A stretch of DNA of 64,000 nucleotides from Frondihabitans sp. PhB188 (GCF_003752365.1 NZ_RJUO01000002.1:1-64000), one strand, 5' to 3'; positions 24,922-34,475 are shown, numbered from the stretch's first letter. The notes: a model not told the origin generated them from the sequence alone. Translations and numbers: made by a program.

Positions 24922-25896
24922 CTACGCCGAGACGGTCGACGACGCCGCCGACAGGGCGGCGACCTCGTCGTCGGCGAGCGTCAGCGTCGCGGCCGCGACG
25001 AGGTCGGGCAGCTGCTCGACGGTCCGGGCCGACGCGATCGGCGTGCCGACCGACGGCTGGGCGAGCAGCCACGCGAGCGCCACGGTGGCGACCGAGGTCG
25101 AGTGGGCTCCGGCCACCTCGTCGAGGACCCCGAGCACGCGGCGGCCACGGTCGTCGAGGTACGCGCCGGCGCCGCTGGCGCGCTGGCTGTCGACGGTCAC
25201 GCCGTCGCGGTACTTGCCCGTGAGGAATCCGCTGGCGAGCGAGAAGTACGGCATGACCGACACGGTCTCGGCGAGCGCCACGTCGGCGACCGTCGGGCCG
25301 CCCTCGCTTCCCTCGACGTCGTCGCGCTCGACGAGGCTGTACTTGTTCTGGATCGCGGCATACTTCGAGATGTTCTCGGACTCGCTGAAGCGCAGGGCCT
25401 GCTCGAGGCGCTGGCCGGTGAAGTTGGAGGCGCCGATGGCGCGGACCTTGCCGAGTTGCACCTGCTCGTCGAGAGCCTCGACGGCCTCCTCGACCGGGCG
25501 GTCGGTGAAGTCCTGGTGCGCGTAGTAGAGGTCGATGTAGTCGGTGCCGAGGCGCTGCAGAGATGCATCGACGGCCTTGCGCACGATGTCGCGCGAGGTG
25601 CCCTGGAAGCCCTCCAGCATGCCGACCTTGGTAGCGATCACGATGTCGGCGCGGTTGCCGCGCGACGCCATCCAGCGGCCGATGATCGACTCCGACTCGC
25701 CACCGGCGTTGCCAGGGACCCACGCCGAGTAGACGTCAGCCGTGTCGATGAAGTTGCCGCCGGCCGCGACGTACGCGTCGAGGACGCCGAACGACGTCTC
25801 TTCGTCGGCCGTCCAGCCGAAGACGTTGCCGCCGAGATTGAGGGGGAAGACCCGGAGGTCGCTTTCGCCGAGTGCGATACGAGGTGCGTCCGTCAT
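24922..25896 (-). CDS. Aldo/keto reductase
   Basis: A 324-residue (alpha/beta)8 NADPH-dependent oxidoreductase of the aldo/keto reductase family. The catalytic tetrad is visible: Asp and Tyr in FIDTADVYSAW, Lys in VIATKVG and His in LYYAHQD. The C-terminal IASARTVEQL is the cofactor-binding strand. I chose ATG 25896 because AGAAGGAG lies just before it; an upstream extension to 26034 is unlike the family. The next gene upstream is a paralogue, so the two may have arisen by duplication and reduce related carbonyls. Confidence 0.9.
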   Translation of the reverse strand: MTDAPRIALGESDLRVFPLNLGGNVFGWTADEETSFGVLDAYVAAGGNFIDTADVYSAWVPGNAGGESESIIGRWMASRGNRADIVIATKVGMLEGFQGTSRDIVRKAVDASLQRLGTDYIDLYYAHQDFTDRPVEEAVEALDEQVQLGKVRAIGASNFTGQRLEQALRFSESENISKYAAIQNKYSLVERDDVEGSEGGPTVADVALAETVSVMPYFSLASGFLTGKYRDGVTVDSQRASGAGAYLDDRGRRVLGVLDEVAGAHSTSVATVALAWLLAQPSVGTPIASARTVEQLPDLVAAATLTLADDEVAALSAASSTVSA

Positions 25897-26070
25897 GTGA
25901 GCTCCTTCTGTCGAGATGTCTCCTGAAGACAACACCGTTCGACGCCCCGCATTCCGAGCGGCGACACATTCGGCGAGGGGCATCATCGGGTCGCGCACAG
26001 CCTGGAGCTCCTGCTCGACGGCGCAGACGGTCACCGCACGGGGCGGGAGCCGGGAGGGGCCGGACGGCGC

Positions 26071-27057
26071 CTACGCGGCCGGGGGCTCCGAGATTGCCGT
26101 GAGGGCCCCGAGTTCCTGCGCCGAGAGATCGAGGCTGGAGGCCGCGAGCAGACCCTCGAGCTGGAGAGTCGAGCGGGCGCTGGAGAGGGCGCCGATCACG
26201 CCGTCGCGAGAGGCCAGCCACTTGATGGCGACGGCGCCCGGCACGACGCCGTGGCGTTCGGCGATCTCCATGACGACGTCGACCGTGGCGACGTTCTCGG
26301 GGGTGAGGTAGCTCAGCGCACGACCGCCGCGGGGCGACTCGCCGTCGTCGACGCCGTTGCGGTACTTGCCCGTGAGGAATCCGCTCGCCAGCGCCGAGTG
26401 CGGAAGCACTGCGAGGCCGAAGTGGTCGACGATCGGGGCGACGTCGCGCTCGTAGTCGTCGCGCCGCACGAGGTTGTACGCCGACTGGATCGCCCTGAAG
26501 GGGTGCAGCCCGTCGCGGTCGGCGATCGCGAGTGCCTGCCGGAGCCGCGCGCCCGTGTAGTTCGAGGCGGCCGGATACCGGATCTTGCCCTCGTCGACCA
26601 GCTCGCTGAGCGCGCCGACGGTCTCCTCCAGCGGCGTCTCGTCGTCGTCGTAGTGCGCGAAGTAGAGGTCGATGCGATCGGTGCGGAGGCGGGTCAGCGA
26701 CGCCTCGACACCCCGGCGGATGCTGTCGCGCGTGAGGCCGGGCGCGTCGGGGTGCTGGCCCACCTTGGTGCTGACGAGCACGCGGTCGCGGTTGCCGGGG
26801 CGTGCCAGCCACCGGCCGATGATGGCCTCGGACTCGCCGCCCGAATTGCCCGGGAGCCACGCGGAGTAGACGTCGGCGGTGTCGATGACCCGGCCGCCGT
26901 CGGCCGCGAACACGTCGAGGATCTCGAGCGCCGTCGGAGCCCCGACGGTCCACCCGAAGACGTTCGTGCCGAGCGCGAGAGGGAACGCGGAACCGGTGGC
27001 GGTCTCAGTGTCGGTGAAGATGTTCAGGTCAAGGCCAATCGACGTCGGATACTCCAC
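26071..27057 (-). CDS. Aldo/keto reductase, paralogue of the preceding one
   Basis: A 328-residue aldo/keto reductase with Asp/Tyr in VIDTADVYSAW, Lys in LVSTKVG and His in LYFAHYD. The C-terminal cofactor strand is LSSARSTLQLEGLL. RBS AAGGTGG precedes the ATG at 27057. It reads in the same direction as the first paralogue with a 174-base gap. A copy of the dispersed GAGTTCCTGCGC motif sits near its 3' end (26111). The substrate is unknown. Confidence 0.9.
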   Translation of the reverse strand: MEYPTSIGLDLNIFTDTETATGSAFPLALGTNVFGWTVGAPTALEILDVFAADGGRVIDTADVYSAWLPGNSGGESEAIIGRWLARPGNRDRVLVSTKVGQHPDAPGLTRDSIRRGVEASLTRLRTDRIDLYFAHYDDDETPLEETVGALSELVDEGKIRYPAASNYTGARLRQALAIADRDGLHPFRAIQSAYNLVRRDDYERDVAPIVDHFGLAVLPHSALASGFLTGKYRNGVDDGESPRGGRALSYLTPENVATVDVVMEIAERHGVVPGAVAIKWLASRDGVIGALSSARSTLQLEGLLAASSLDLSAQELGALTAISEPPAA

Positions 27058-27128
27058 CTTAACCGATCAGATCGGCCGCCTGGCAAGGGAGACGGAAAGC
27101 AGAGCACGCCTGTCGTATCGTGGCACCC

Positions 27129-28838
27129 ATGCCTCTCGACGAGTCCACCGTGCCCGCCTCAGACATCTCCCCCTCCGAGCTGATCGCCGCCGACACGGGA
27201 TCGGAGTGGTGGCGCACAGCCGTCATCTATCAGGTGTACCCGCGCTCGTTCGCCGACAGCGACGGCGACGGCATGGGCGATCTCCCCGGCATCACCTCAC
27301 GCCTCTCGGCCCTCGCCGATCTCGGCGTCGACGCCGTCTGGCTGTCGCCGTTCTACACGTCGCCGCAGCGCGACGCCGGCTACGACGTCGCCGACTACTG
27401 CGACGTCGACCCGCGGTTCGGCACCCTCGCCGACTTCGACGCCCTCCGCGCAAAGGCCACCGAGCTCGGACTGCGCCTCGTGGTCGACCTCGTCCCCAAC
27501 CACTCGTCGAGCGATCACCGCTGGTTCCAGGAGGCCCTCGCCGCCGGGCCCGGCTCGACCGAGCGGGCTCGCTACCTGTTCCGCGACGGCACGGGCGCCG
27601 ACGGCGAGCTGCCGCCGAACAACTGGCAGTCGGTCTTCGGCGGCGAGGCCTGGACCCGCATCACCGAGGCCGACGGCACGCCCGGCCAGTGGTACCTCCA
27701 CCTCTTCGACTCGTCGCAACCCGACTTCGACTGGCAGAACCCGTGGGTGCGCGAGCAGTTCCTCGACATCCTGCGCTTCTGGCTCGACCGCGGAGTCGAC
27801 GGATTCCGGGTCGACGTCGCCCACGGCATGATCAAGAAGCCCGGTCTGCCCGACTACACCCCGCCCGCCGACAGCGGCAGCATGGGCGGCGGGCTCGAAG
27901 AGGGCGCGACGCCGCCGTACTGGGCGCAGGATGGCGTCCACGAGATCTACCGCTCCTGGCGCGCGCTGCTCGACACGTACGCGGGCGACCGGATCCTCGT
28001 CGCCGAGGCGTGGGTCGAGCCGCTCTCGAAGCTCGCCAACTGGGTGCGCCCCGACGAGATGCACCAGGCCTTCAACTTCACCTACCTCGAGAGCGGCTGG
28101 TCGGCCCCGTCGATCAAGCGCGTCATCGACGCCTCCCTCGAGGTGTTCTCCAGCGTCGGCGCGCCGAGCACGTGGGTGCTGTCGAACCACGACGTCGTCC
28201 GCCACGCCTCCCGCCTCGGGCTGACCGCCGACAACCCCCAGGGCGCAGGAATCGGCCCCAGGAGCCCGGGCCTCCCCGACCGCGCGGTCGGCCTGGCCCG
28301 AGCCCGCGCCGCCAGCGCCGTCATGCTCGCCCTTCCCGGCTCGGCCTATCTCTACCAGGGCGAGGAGCTCGGCCTGCCCGAGGCCATCGACCTGCCCGAC
28401 GAGGCCCGCCAGGACCCCACCTGGTTCCGCACGAACGGCGAGAGGTACGGCCGCGACGGCTGCCGCGTGCCCATCCCGTGGGAGGCCGCTTCCCCCGCCT
28501 ACGGCTTCAACACCAGCGGCGAGTCGTGGCTGCCGCAACCCGATGACTGGGCGCCCTACGCCCGCGACTCGCAGACCGGCAAGCCGGCGTCGACGCTCGA
28601 GCTCTACCGCCTGGCGCTCGCGCTCCGGGCCGAGTTCGACCTGGGTTCCGGTTCGGTCGAGTGGCTCGACGGATACGGAGCCGACGTGGTCGCGTTCCGC
28701 AACGGCGTCGTGACCGTCATCGCGAATACCGGCACGGTGCCGGTCGAGCTGCCGATCGGCGACGAGCTGCTGGCGACCGTGGAGCTCGACGGCCCGGCGC
28801 TGCCGGGCGACGCGACCGTCTGGGTCCGCTCGGCCTGA
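27129..28838 (+). CDS. Glycoside hydrolase family 13, alpha-glucosidase/oligo-1,6-glucosidase type
   Basis: A 569-residue intracellular alpha-glucosidase-like enzyme. The GH13 conserved regions are all present: DLVPNHSS (region I), GFRVDVAHG with nucleophile Asp229, VAEAW with acid/base Glu293, and LSNHDVVRH with Asp355. The opening segment AVIYQVYPRSFADSDGDGMGD is diagnostic of oligo-1,6-glucosidase/alpha-glucosidase subfamilies. No signal peptide is visible. It is divergent from the aldo/keto reductase genes (71 bases apart) and is followed by the 181-bp repeat array. Trehalulose, isomaltose or maltose-type substrates cannot be told apart here. Confidence 0.9.
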   Translation: MPLDESTVPASDISPSELIAADTGSEWWRTAVIYQVYPRSFADSDGDGMGDLPGITSRLSALADLGVDAVWLSPFYTSPQRDAGYDVADYCDVDPRFGTLADFDALRAKATELGLRLVVDLVPNHSSSDHRWFQEALAAGPGSTERARYLFRDGTGADGELPPNNWQSVFGGEAWTRITEADGTPGQWYLHLFDSSQPDFDWQNPWVREQFLDILRFWLDRGVDGFRVDVAHGMIKKPGLPDYTPPADSGSMGGGLEEGATPPYWAQDGVHEIYRSWRALLDTYAGDRILVAEAWVEPLSKLANWVRPDEMHQAFNFTYLESGWSAPSIKRVIDASLEVFSSVGAPSTWVLSNHDVVRHASRLGLTADNPQGAGIGPRSPGLPDRAVGLARARAASAVMLALPGSAYLYQGEELGLPEAIDLPDEARQDPTWFRTNGERYGRDGCRVPIPWEAASPAYGFNTSGESWLPQPDDWAPYARDSQTGKPASTLELYRLALALRAEFDLGSGSVEWLDGYGADVVAFRNGVVTVIANTGTVPVELPIGDELLATVELDGPALPGDATVWVRSA

Positions 28839-28911
28839 TCGCGGTCGCGGCGCTGGGTGGGGTGATCCGCGGCGTTGTCGGTGCGGCATGGTGTGGGTGG
28901 CTGCGCGTGCG

Positions 28912-29630
28912 TCACCCCCGCCGAATCGGTACGAAGCCGCCGGACCTTCAGCGGGAGCGAGCCGATTCGGCGGGGCTACGTCGCCGACTCGGCGGGAGCG
29001 CGCCGGATCGGCCTGCGTGAGCCGCATCGGCGGGTCTTCACCGACCCGGCGGGGCCGAACCGAGCCCGCGGGCCGAGCCGCCCGCCACCACCTCGCCCCC
29101 GCCGGATCGGCACGAAACCGCCTGCCGTTCGGCGGGAGCGAGCCGAATCGGCGGGGCTACGTCGCCGCCTCGGAGGGAGCGCGCCGGATCGGCAGGCGTG
29201 AGCCGCATCGGCGGGTCTTCACCGACCCGGCGGGGCCGAACCGAGCCCGCGGGCCGAGCCGCCCGCCACCGCCTCGCCCCCGCCGAATCGGCACGAACCC
29301 GCCGGCCGTTCGGCGGGAACGCGCCGATTCGGCGGGGCTACATCGCCGACTCGGCGGGAGCGCGCCGGATCGGCCTGCGTGAGCCGCATCGGCGCGTCTT
29401 CGCCGACCCGGCGGGGCCGAACCGAACCCGCGGGCCGAGCCGGCCGCCACCGCCTCGCCCCCGCCGAATCGGCACGAACCCGCCTGCCGTTCGGCGGGAA
29501 CGCGCCGATTCGGCGGGGCTACGTCGCCGCCTCGGAGGGAGCTCGCCGGATCGGCAGGCGTGAGCCGCATCGGCGGGTCTCCGCCGACCCGGAGGGGCCG
29601 AACCGAACCCGCGGGCCGAGCCGCCCGATT
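28912..29630. repeat. Tandem array of four 181-bp repeats, ABAB order
   Basis: The landmark CGGGGCTAC recurs at 28971, 29152, 29333 and 29514, exactly 181 bp apart. Units 1 and 3 share GCCGACTCGGCGGG with CCTGCGTGAGCC; units 2 and 4 share GCCGCCTCGGAGGG with CAGGCGTGAGCC, so a 362-bp AB unit seems to have doubled. Each unit carries about eight short dyads of the form GCCGNNTCGGC. Since 181 is not a multiple of three, no frame repeats, and the array is likely non-coding. It fills the space between the convergent GH13 and M23 peptidase genes. Confidence 0.85.
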
Positions 29631-29696
29631 GGCGGGTACGAGGCGGGGCGGGGCCGACGTTCGGCGGCGCCGCGCGCGGCCGCAGCAGGCGAGGCG

Positions 29697-31166
29697 CTAC
29701 GCTCCGGCGTTGGCTACGAGCCAGGGGTACGGGTCGACCGGAACGCCGTTGAGGTGGATCTCGAAGTGCAGGTGCGCACCCGTGCTGTTGCCGGTCGAGC
29801 CGACGTTGCCGACCTGCTGGCCGACCTTCACCTTCTCGCCGAGCGTGACCTTGATGGATCCGGCGACCATGTGCGCGTACACGCTGGTGACCGGGACGCC
29901 GTTGATGGTGTGGTCGATCCACACGTTGTAGCCCAGGGCACCGCCGCCCTGCTCGACCTTCGAGACGGTGCCGTCGGCGATGATCTGGATCGGCGTGCCG
30001 GCGCCGGGCGTGAAGTCGAGGCCCTCGTGGAACGTGGAGCAGAAGCTGCAGTTGGCGACCTGCCGCGAGCCGAAGCCGCTGCTGATGGGCGAGGTCGTGG
30101 CGAACGGCCACTGGACCGGCGCGGTCGAGTCGTTCGCGAACGCTCCGGTGTCGGTGCTCGACGAGGTGACCTTGGGGGCGCTGACCGAGTAGCCGTCACG
30201 GCCGAGGCTGGCGCCGACGACGGTGCCCGACGCGATGTAGCCCTGCCCGGCGGTCGACGAGGTGGCCCCGCCGACGGTGGTGCCGGCCTCGACGGCGGCG
30301 GCGAGCTTCACGGCGACGTGCTCGGGGGTGTCGACGAAGTAGGCGTTCGCGGGAACGGAGGTCGCGACGACGGTGGCCCCGACGAAGAGGAGGCCGCCGA
30401 GGACCCCGAAGCGGCGGGTGCGACGGCCGCGGGTCGAGACCACGGGCCGGGCCGCGGCGGGTGCGCGACGAGGGGAACCGGGCGCAGGAACTCGACGCAT
30501 CGGCTGGGCACGCAGCGACCGCCGCGTCGCCGGGGCGGAGGCCGCGGCCGGTGCTGCGACCGACGGGGCTTCGGCAGCACGGGTCGCCTCACGAGCCACA
30601 GGGTCGGCCGTCACCGAGGTGCGCGTCGCGACCGTCGGGCCACCGGTCGTCGCGACCGCAGGCGTCGCGACCGTCGGGCCGGACCCCGTCGACGTGTGCG
30701 ACGTGACCATCGAGCCCGGCGTCGTGCGTGTGGCGGGCCAGGCGACCGACGCCGGACTCGCCGGCGTCGAAACGGGCGACCCCGAAGCAGTCGACACCGG
30801 AGCTGGCGACGCCGAAGCAGTCGACACGGACGCCGACGCGGGCGACACGGCAGACGACGACATCGCGTCGGGAGACAGGCGGGCCGGCGAGACCCGAGCC
30901 GGATTGGCACCGAGCGCCGCCGAGGCCACAGCAGTCGGATCGGCCAGCGACGTCGAGCCAGCCAGCGAAGCCGGACCGGCGAGCGCAGCCGAGCCAGCCA
31001 GCGACGACGAGCCAGCCAGCGACGGGTCGACGACCAGGGTCGCCGCCGTCTCGAGCTGACGCTCGCGGGCGCGCGCGGCACGTCGCGTGAGGGGGGCCGC
31101 GGTGGGGCCGTCGACGTCGCCTGCGGTTCCGCGGTGGGCGGTGGGGGCGGCGTCAGGCTGGGTCAC
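29697..31166 (-). CDS. M23-family peptidoglycan endopeptidase with long low-complexity N-terminus
   Basis: A 489-residue protein. Residues ~1-250 are Ala/Ser/Thr/Pro-rich with SLAG-type repeats and an Arg-rich end; a single membrane helix or signal anchor lies at ~253-272 (GVLGGLLFVGATVVATSV); the LytM/M23 domain is ~355-485. Zinc ligands are His380 and Asp384 (HEGLDFTPG) and His467 (AHLHFE), with His432 in YAHM as a catalytic candidate. It probably cleaves peptide cross-links in the wall outside the cell. The start may lie further downstream, as the N-terminal half is unusually long for a cytoplasmic tail. A copy of the dispersed motif lies within this tail (30484). Confidence 0.8.
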   Translation of the reverse strand: MTQPDAAPTAHRGTAGDVDGPTAAPLTRRAARARERQLETAATLVVDPSLAGSSSLAGSAALAGPASLAGSTSLADPTAVASAALGANPARVSPARLSPDAMSSSAVSPASASVSTASASPAPVSTASGSPVSTPASPASVAWPATRTTPGSMVTSHTSTGSGPTVATPAVATTGGPTVATRTSVTADPVAREATRAAEAPSVAAPAAASAPATRRSLRAQPMRRVPAPGSPRRAPAAARPVVSTRGRRTRRFGVLGGLLFVGATVVATSVPANAYFVDTPEHVAVKLAAAVEAGTTVGGATSSTAGQGYIASGTVVGASLGRDGYSVSAPKVTSSSTDTGAFANDSTAPVQWPFATTSPISSGFGSRQVANCSFCSTFHEGLDFTPGAGTPIQIIADGTVSKVEQGGGALGYNVWIDHTINGVPVTSVYAHMVAGSIKVTLGEKVKVGQQVGNVGSTGNSTGAHLHFEIHLNGVPVDPYPWLVANAGA

Positions 31167-31270
31167 TGCGAGTAGGTCCTCAGGGTCGGGGGCGGGCTTC
31201 GGCGCCGCGCAGAAAGTGCTGCACAGGGCTGTGGCCGGGAACTGCCCGCGGAGAGACGGCCGCGGACGAC

Positions 31271-31285
31271 GGTGATCGAATCACC
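31271..31285. promoter_or_regulatory. Inverted repeat upstream of the M23 gene
   Basis: GGTGAT-CGA-ATCACC, a 6-bp dyad with three-base spacer, lies about 105 bases before the peptidase ATG at 31166 within a 273-base intergenic region. It could be an operator; no regulator is identified. I looked for a c-di-AMP (ydaO) riboswitch here and did not see its conserved blocks. Confidence 0.3.
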
Positions 31286-31439
31286 CTAGCGTGCGCCCCC
31301 GGAAAGCCTCCCGGACGAGCAACGCCTGACCAATGGTAGCGAATTCGCAACCGGATGGCTAGGCCCGATATTGATATATACCGAAGTGTGGGGGGTCGGG
31401 CGGTGTCGGGGAGTTCCTGCGCCCTCTCTGGTTCGGCAC

Positions 31440-32243
31440 TCAGAACCCGACGTCGGCGAGTGCCTCCGCGAGCTCAGCGGCGACGGTGGGGGCGCAGACG
31501 AAGGTGAGGTCGCGGCTGGCCTGGGCTCCTGCGGGGGTGAGCACCGTCGCACCTGCTTCACCGGCGACGAGGACGCCGGCGGCGTGATCCCACGGCTGGA
31601 GGCCGCGCTCGACGTAGGCGTCGAGCCGACCCGCGGCGACGCTGCAGAGGTCGAGGGACGCGGCCCCGATACGGCGGATGTCGCGGACGCGGCCGAGGAG
31701 GGGGGCGACGACCGCGCCCTGCTCGATACGGCGCACAGGGTCGTACGAGAAGCCGGTGGCGAGCAGCGACTGCGACAGGTCGGCGGGCCTCGACACGGCG
31801 AGACGCTCGCTGTTCAGAAAGGCGCCGCCGCCGCGGGTCGCGACGTACTCCTCCCCGGCGACGGGGTTGAACACGCACGCGGCCAGAGCCCGCCACGTGA
31901 GCGGGTCGGGCTCGCCCTCGACGACGGCGATGCTGACGGCGTAGGCCGGGATCCCGTAGAGAAAGTTCACGGTGCCGTCGATCGGGTCGACGATCCAGGT
32001 GAGACCCGTCTGCGTCGGCTCCGCGCCGGACTCCTCGCCGTAGAAGCCGTCGCCCGGTCGCTCTGCTGCGAGCCGTGCGCGGATCAGGGCCTCGACCTCG
32101 CGATCGGCGTGCGTCACGATGTCGACCGAGCTCGACTTGCTCGCGGCGACCTCGACGCCCTGGGCCCGGCGCCGCGCAGCCAGCTCGCCCGCCTCCCGCG
32201 CGATGGAGCGGGCGGTCTCGAGAAGCTCGGCGTTCGTGGTCAT
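31440..32243 (-). CDS. Inositol monophosphatase-family phosphatase
   Basis: A 267-residue Mg-dependent phosphatase. Metal-binding motifs are GEESGAE (Glu), WIVDPIDGTVNF (Asp-x-Ile-Asp-Gly-Thr, the family signature) and the C-terminal PWDHAAG. Substrates in this family include myo-inositol-1-phosphate, histidinol phosphate and PAP; sequence alone does not decide. I chose ATG 32243; the frame upstream runs into tRNA-Tyr. The gene is followed by 273 bases of spacer with a dispersed motif copy at 31412. Confidence 0.85.
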   Translation of the reverse strand: MTTNAELLETARSIAREAGELAARRRAQGVEVAASKSSSVDIVTHADREVEALIRARLAAERPGDGFYGEESGAEPTQTGLTWIVDPIDGTVNFLYGIPAYAVSIAVVEGEPDPLTWRALAACVFNPVAGEEYVATRGGGAFLNSERLAVSRPADLSQSLLATGFSYDPVRRIEQGAVVAPLLGRVRDIRRIGAASLDLCSVAAGRLDAYVERGLQPWDHAAGVLVAGEAGATVLTPAGAQASRDLTFVCAPTVAAELAEALADVGF

Positions 32244-32263
32244 GCGACCCCCAGGTATGCGAA

Positions 32264-32288
32264 ACGCCCGGTGCTCAGCACCGGGCGT
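32264..32288 (-). terminator. Hairpin after tRNA-Tyr
   Basis: ACGCCCGGTGCT and AGCACCGGGCGT form a 12-bp dyad with a one-base centre, followed on the minus strand by TTTCG. It lies between the tRNA-Tyr 3' end and the phosphatase start, so it most likely ends the tRNA transcript. Confidence 0.65.
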
Positions 32289-32351
32289 CTCTGCGTTCTT
32301 CTGCGTCGAAGGGACACAGTGTGTTTTTCCGTGTCGTCGTCGGACACCGTG

Positions 32352-32433
32352 TGGCAAGTGAGGGATTCGAACCCCCGGAGGCTACGCCGGCTGATTTACA
32401 GTCAGATCCCTTTGGCCGCTTGGGTAACTTGCC
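32352..32433 (-). tRNA. tRNA-Tyr(GTA)
   Basis: An 82-nt type II tRNA on the minus strand: acceptor GGCAAGT/ACTTGCC, anticodon loop CTGTAAA in the stem around TGACTGTAAATCA giving GUA, a long variable arm (CCGGCGTAGCCTCCG region) and T-loop TTCGAAT. The discriminator is A. Confidence 0.92.
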
Positions 32434-32559
32434 AGGTGCGCACTCGACCAGTGTATTCACCAACCGAAGGCGCCCGTCAACAATACAGCCTCCGCGCCGT
32501 GGTCTCGACCACGGCGCGTGCGGAGGCCGCCGTCGCCGCCATTCGCTAGGGTGGACGAC

Positions 32560-33048
32560 ATGGCAGACAGCTCTTTCGACGTGGTCAGCAAGGTCGACAA
32601 GATGGAGGCCGACAACGCGCTCAACCAGGCGCGCAAGGAGGTCGAGCAGCGCTACGACTTCAAGAACGTCGGCGCCGCTATCGACATGAGCGGCGAGAAG
32701 GTGCTCATCAAGGCGAACACCGAGGAGCGCGCCAAGGCCGTCCTCGACGTCTACGAGTCGAAGCTCATCAAGCGGGGCATCTCGCTGAAGAGCATCGACG
32801 CCGGCGACCCGTACGCCAGCGGCAAGGAGTACCGCATCGAGATCTCCATGAAAGACGGCATCGACCAAGAGGCCGCGAAGAAGATCAACAAGCTGATCCG
32901 CGACGAGGGGCCCAAGGGCGTCAAGAGCCAGATCCAGGGCGACGAGCTGCGCGTGACCTCGAAGAGCCGCGACGACCTCCAGGCGACGATGGCGCTCCTC
33001 AAGGGCGCCGACCTCGACGTCTCGCTCCAGTTCGTCAACTTCCGCTAG
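32560..33048 (+). CDS. YajQ-family nucleotide-binding protein
   Basis: A 162-residue protein with the YajQ hallmarks: [21 protein letters not shown] at the start, the QRYDFK segment and [15 protein letters not shown]. Members have two ferredoxin-like domains and bind GTP, ATP or c-di-GMP; roles in signalling are reported in proteobacteria. The length is standard. I chose ATG 32560 because the conserved N-terminus begins there. It is a single gene followed by a dispersed motif copy at 33085. Confidence 0.92.
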   Translation: MADSSFDVVSKVDKMEADNALNQARKEVEQRYDFKNVGAAIDMSGEKVLIKANTEERAKAVLDVYESKLIKRGISLKSIDAGDPYASGKEYRIEISMKDGIDQEAAKKINKLIRDEGPKGVKSQIQGDELRVTSKSRDDLQATMALLKGADLDVSLQFVNFR

Positions 33049-33193
33049 GCGGGCTCGACCAGCGCTTCGCGCGACGATCCGGGCGCAGGAACTCGCCGCC
33101 CGCCGCCGCGCCTGCCCCCTTCATCACCCGGCACCCGTCGCACCCGACCCCTTCGCCACCCGATCGTGGTGCCATCCCCCAGAGCGGCCGGGC

Positions 33194-34411
33194 CTACAGC
33201 GGGCGGCCGCTCGGCGGCGCCCAGTCGTCTCGGGGCGATGTCGACGTGGATTCGCCGGCGGCGACTCCGCTGACGGACGAGGACCCTGCGCCGAGCACGG
33301 GAGCGCCGCCCTGGACACCTGGTGCCACGGCCTCCGGCGCGCGCCCGCCGACGGCACGCGCGACGGCGGCGACGGCACGCTCGAGCGGCCCCGGACGCCC
33401 GCCCCAGGCGAGGGCGGCGAGGCAGGCTCCGACCACGAAGAGGGCCCAGACGGTGCCCTCGCTCGCGGGCGTGAGCCCGTCGAGGAACCCGGAGTGGTAG
33501 AGCCAGGCGATGACGACGAGGTGGGCCGAGTAGATCGAGAGCGGCATGGCGCCCACGCGGGCGAGCACGAACAGCGGCGCGTTGCGCGGAACCCGGGCTA
33601 GGAGCCCGCAGGCGCCGATGACGGCGAGGGCCACGCCGGCCGAGCCCAGCATGTCGACGAGAGTCGAGGAGTGCGGCTCGGACGCGAAGACGTAGTCACG
33701 GAGACGCAGACCGCCGAACGAGTGGAACAGGAGGCCGCCGGGCGTGACGGCCTCGCCGACGGAGTAGACGACCACGGCCAGCGCCGTGCCCCCGCCGAGG
33801 AGCGCACCGAGCACGCGCGGAGACCGGAGGTCGGAGCGGCCGACGGCCAGGCCCAGCAGCAGGTAGGCGGCGAAGGTCGCGAGCGGGTAGTACAGGAAGA
33901 TCTGCTGGAGGATGACGCCGGTCTCGGCGAGCGGGAACACCGACGCGAGCGAGATGGGGAACGCGACGAGGGCGAGCCCGCCGGCGACTGTCAGGAGCGC
34001 GACGCGCGACCACGACAGGGCGGGGAGGAGCACGACGAAGAGGATGCCGTAGGTGGCGAGGATGACCGCCACGGGAGTCTCGAGCAGCATCAGGAGGATG
34101 CCGATCACGGCGATGAGGACGCCGCGGGTGGCGATCCTGCGCCGGGCGACTGTCAGGGCCGCGCCGCGGACCGGCCTGTCGCGCCCCGTCGTCAGAGCCA
34201 GCGAGACGCCTGCGAGCACGGCGAAGAGCACGGACGACCGACCCGCCACGATCGACCACCAGGTCGACGGCTCGCTCCAGTCGACGGGGTTCTCGACGTC
34301 GACGAGGTGCGCCGCGAACATGCCGAACAGGGCGATGCCGCGCGCCGCGTCGATGCCGCGGAGGCGTGCTCCCGGGCCGGAAGCGGCAGGGCGCGAGGCG
34401 GTGAGCGTCAT
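33194..34411 (-). CDS. DUF418/DUF1624-type multi-helix membrane protein (YeiB/HGSNAT-like)
   Basis: A 405-residue integral membrane protein with about ten helices. The opening LRGIDAARGIALFGMFAAHLVD is typical of the heparan-alpha-glucosaminide acetyltransferase-like and YeiB-like group, where this R-G-x-D-x-x-R-G segment begins helix 1. The last 60 residues are a Gly/Ala/Ser-rich tail with no clear fold. Such proteins are thought to acylate an envelope component, but the substrate is unknown. It is followed at close distance by the ferredoxin reductase gene upstream on the same strand. Confidence 0.75.
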   Translation of the reverse strand: MTLTASRPAASGPGARLRGIDAARGIALFGMFAAHLVDVENPVDWSEPSTWWSIVAGRSSVLFAVLAGVSLALTTGRDRPVRGAALTVARRRIATRGVLIAVIGILLMLLETPVAVILATYGILFVVLLPALSWSRVALLTVAGGLALVAFPISLASVFPLAETGVILQQIFLYYPLATFAAYLLLGLAVGRSDLRSPRVLGALLGGGTALAVVVYSVGEAVTPGGLLFHSFGGLRLRDYVFASEPHSSTLVDMLGSAGVALAVIGACGLLARVPRNAPLFVLARVGAMPLSIYSAHLVVIAWLYHSGFLDGLTPASEGTVWALFVVGACLAALAWGGRPGPLERAVAAVARAVGGRAPEAVAPGVQGGAPVLGAGSSSVSGVAAGESTSTSPRDDWAPPSGRPL

Positions 34412-34475
34412 GCCACCACGGTAGCGGCGGCGCCCGGGAGTCTGCAGAAGTCATCCACAGGCCCGGGCGCCGAGA

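Noticed and set aside
28912-29630. Possible CRISPR array
   Set aside because: The repeats are contiguous 181-bp units without unique spacers, and no cas genes are near.
28888-31175. Open frames running through the 181-bp repeats and opposite the M23 gene
   Set aside because: The repeat length is not a multiple of three, so successive units would be read in different frames; no conserved protein repeat results.
31167-31439. c-di-AMP (ydaO) riboswitch ahead of the M23 peptidase
   Set aside because: Such switches precede cell-wall hydrolases in Actinobacteria, but the conserved blocks are not visible here.
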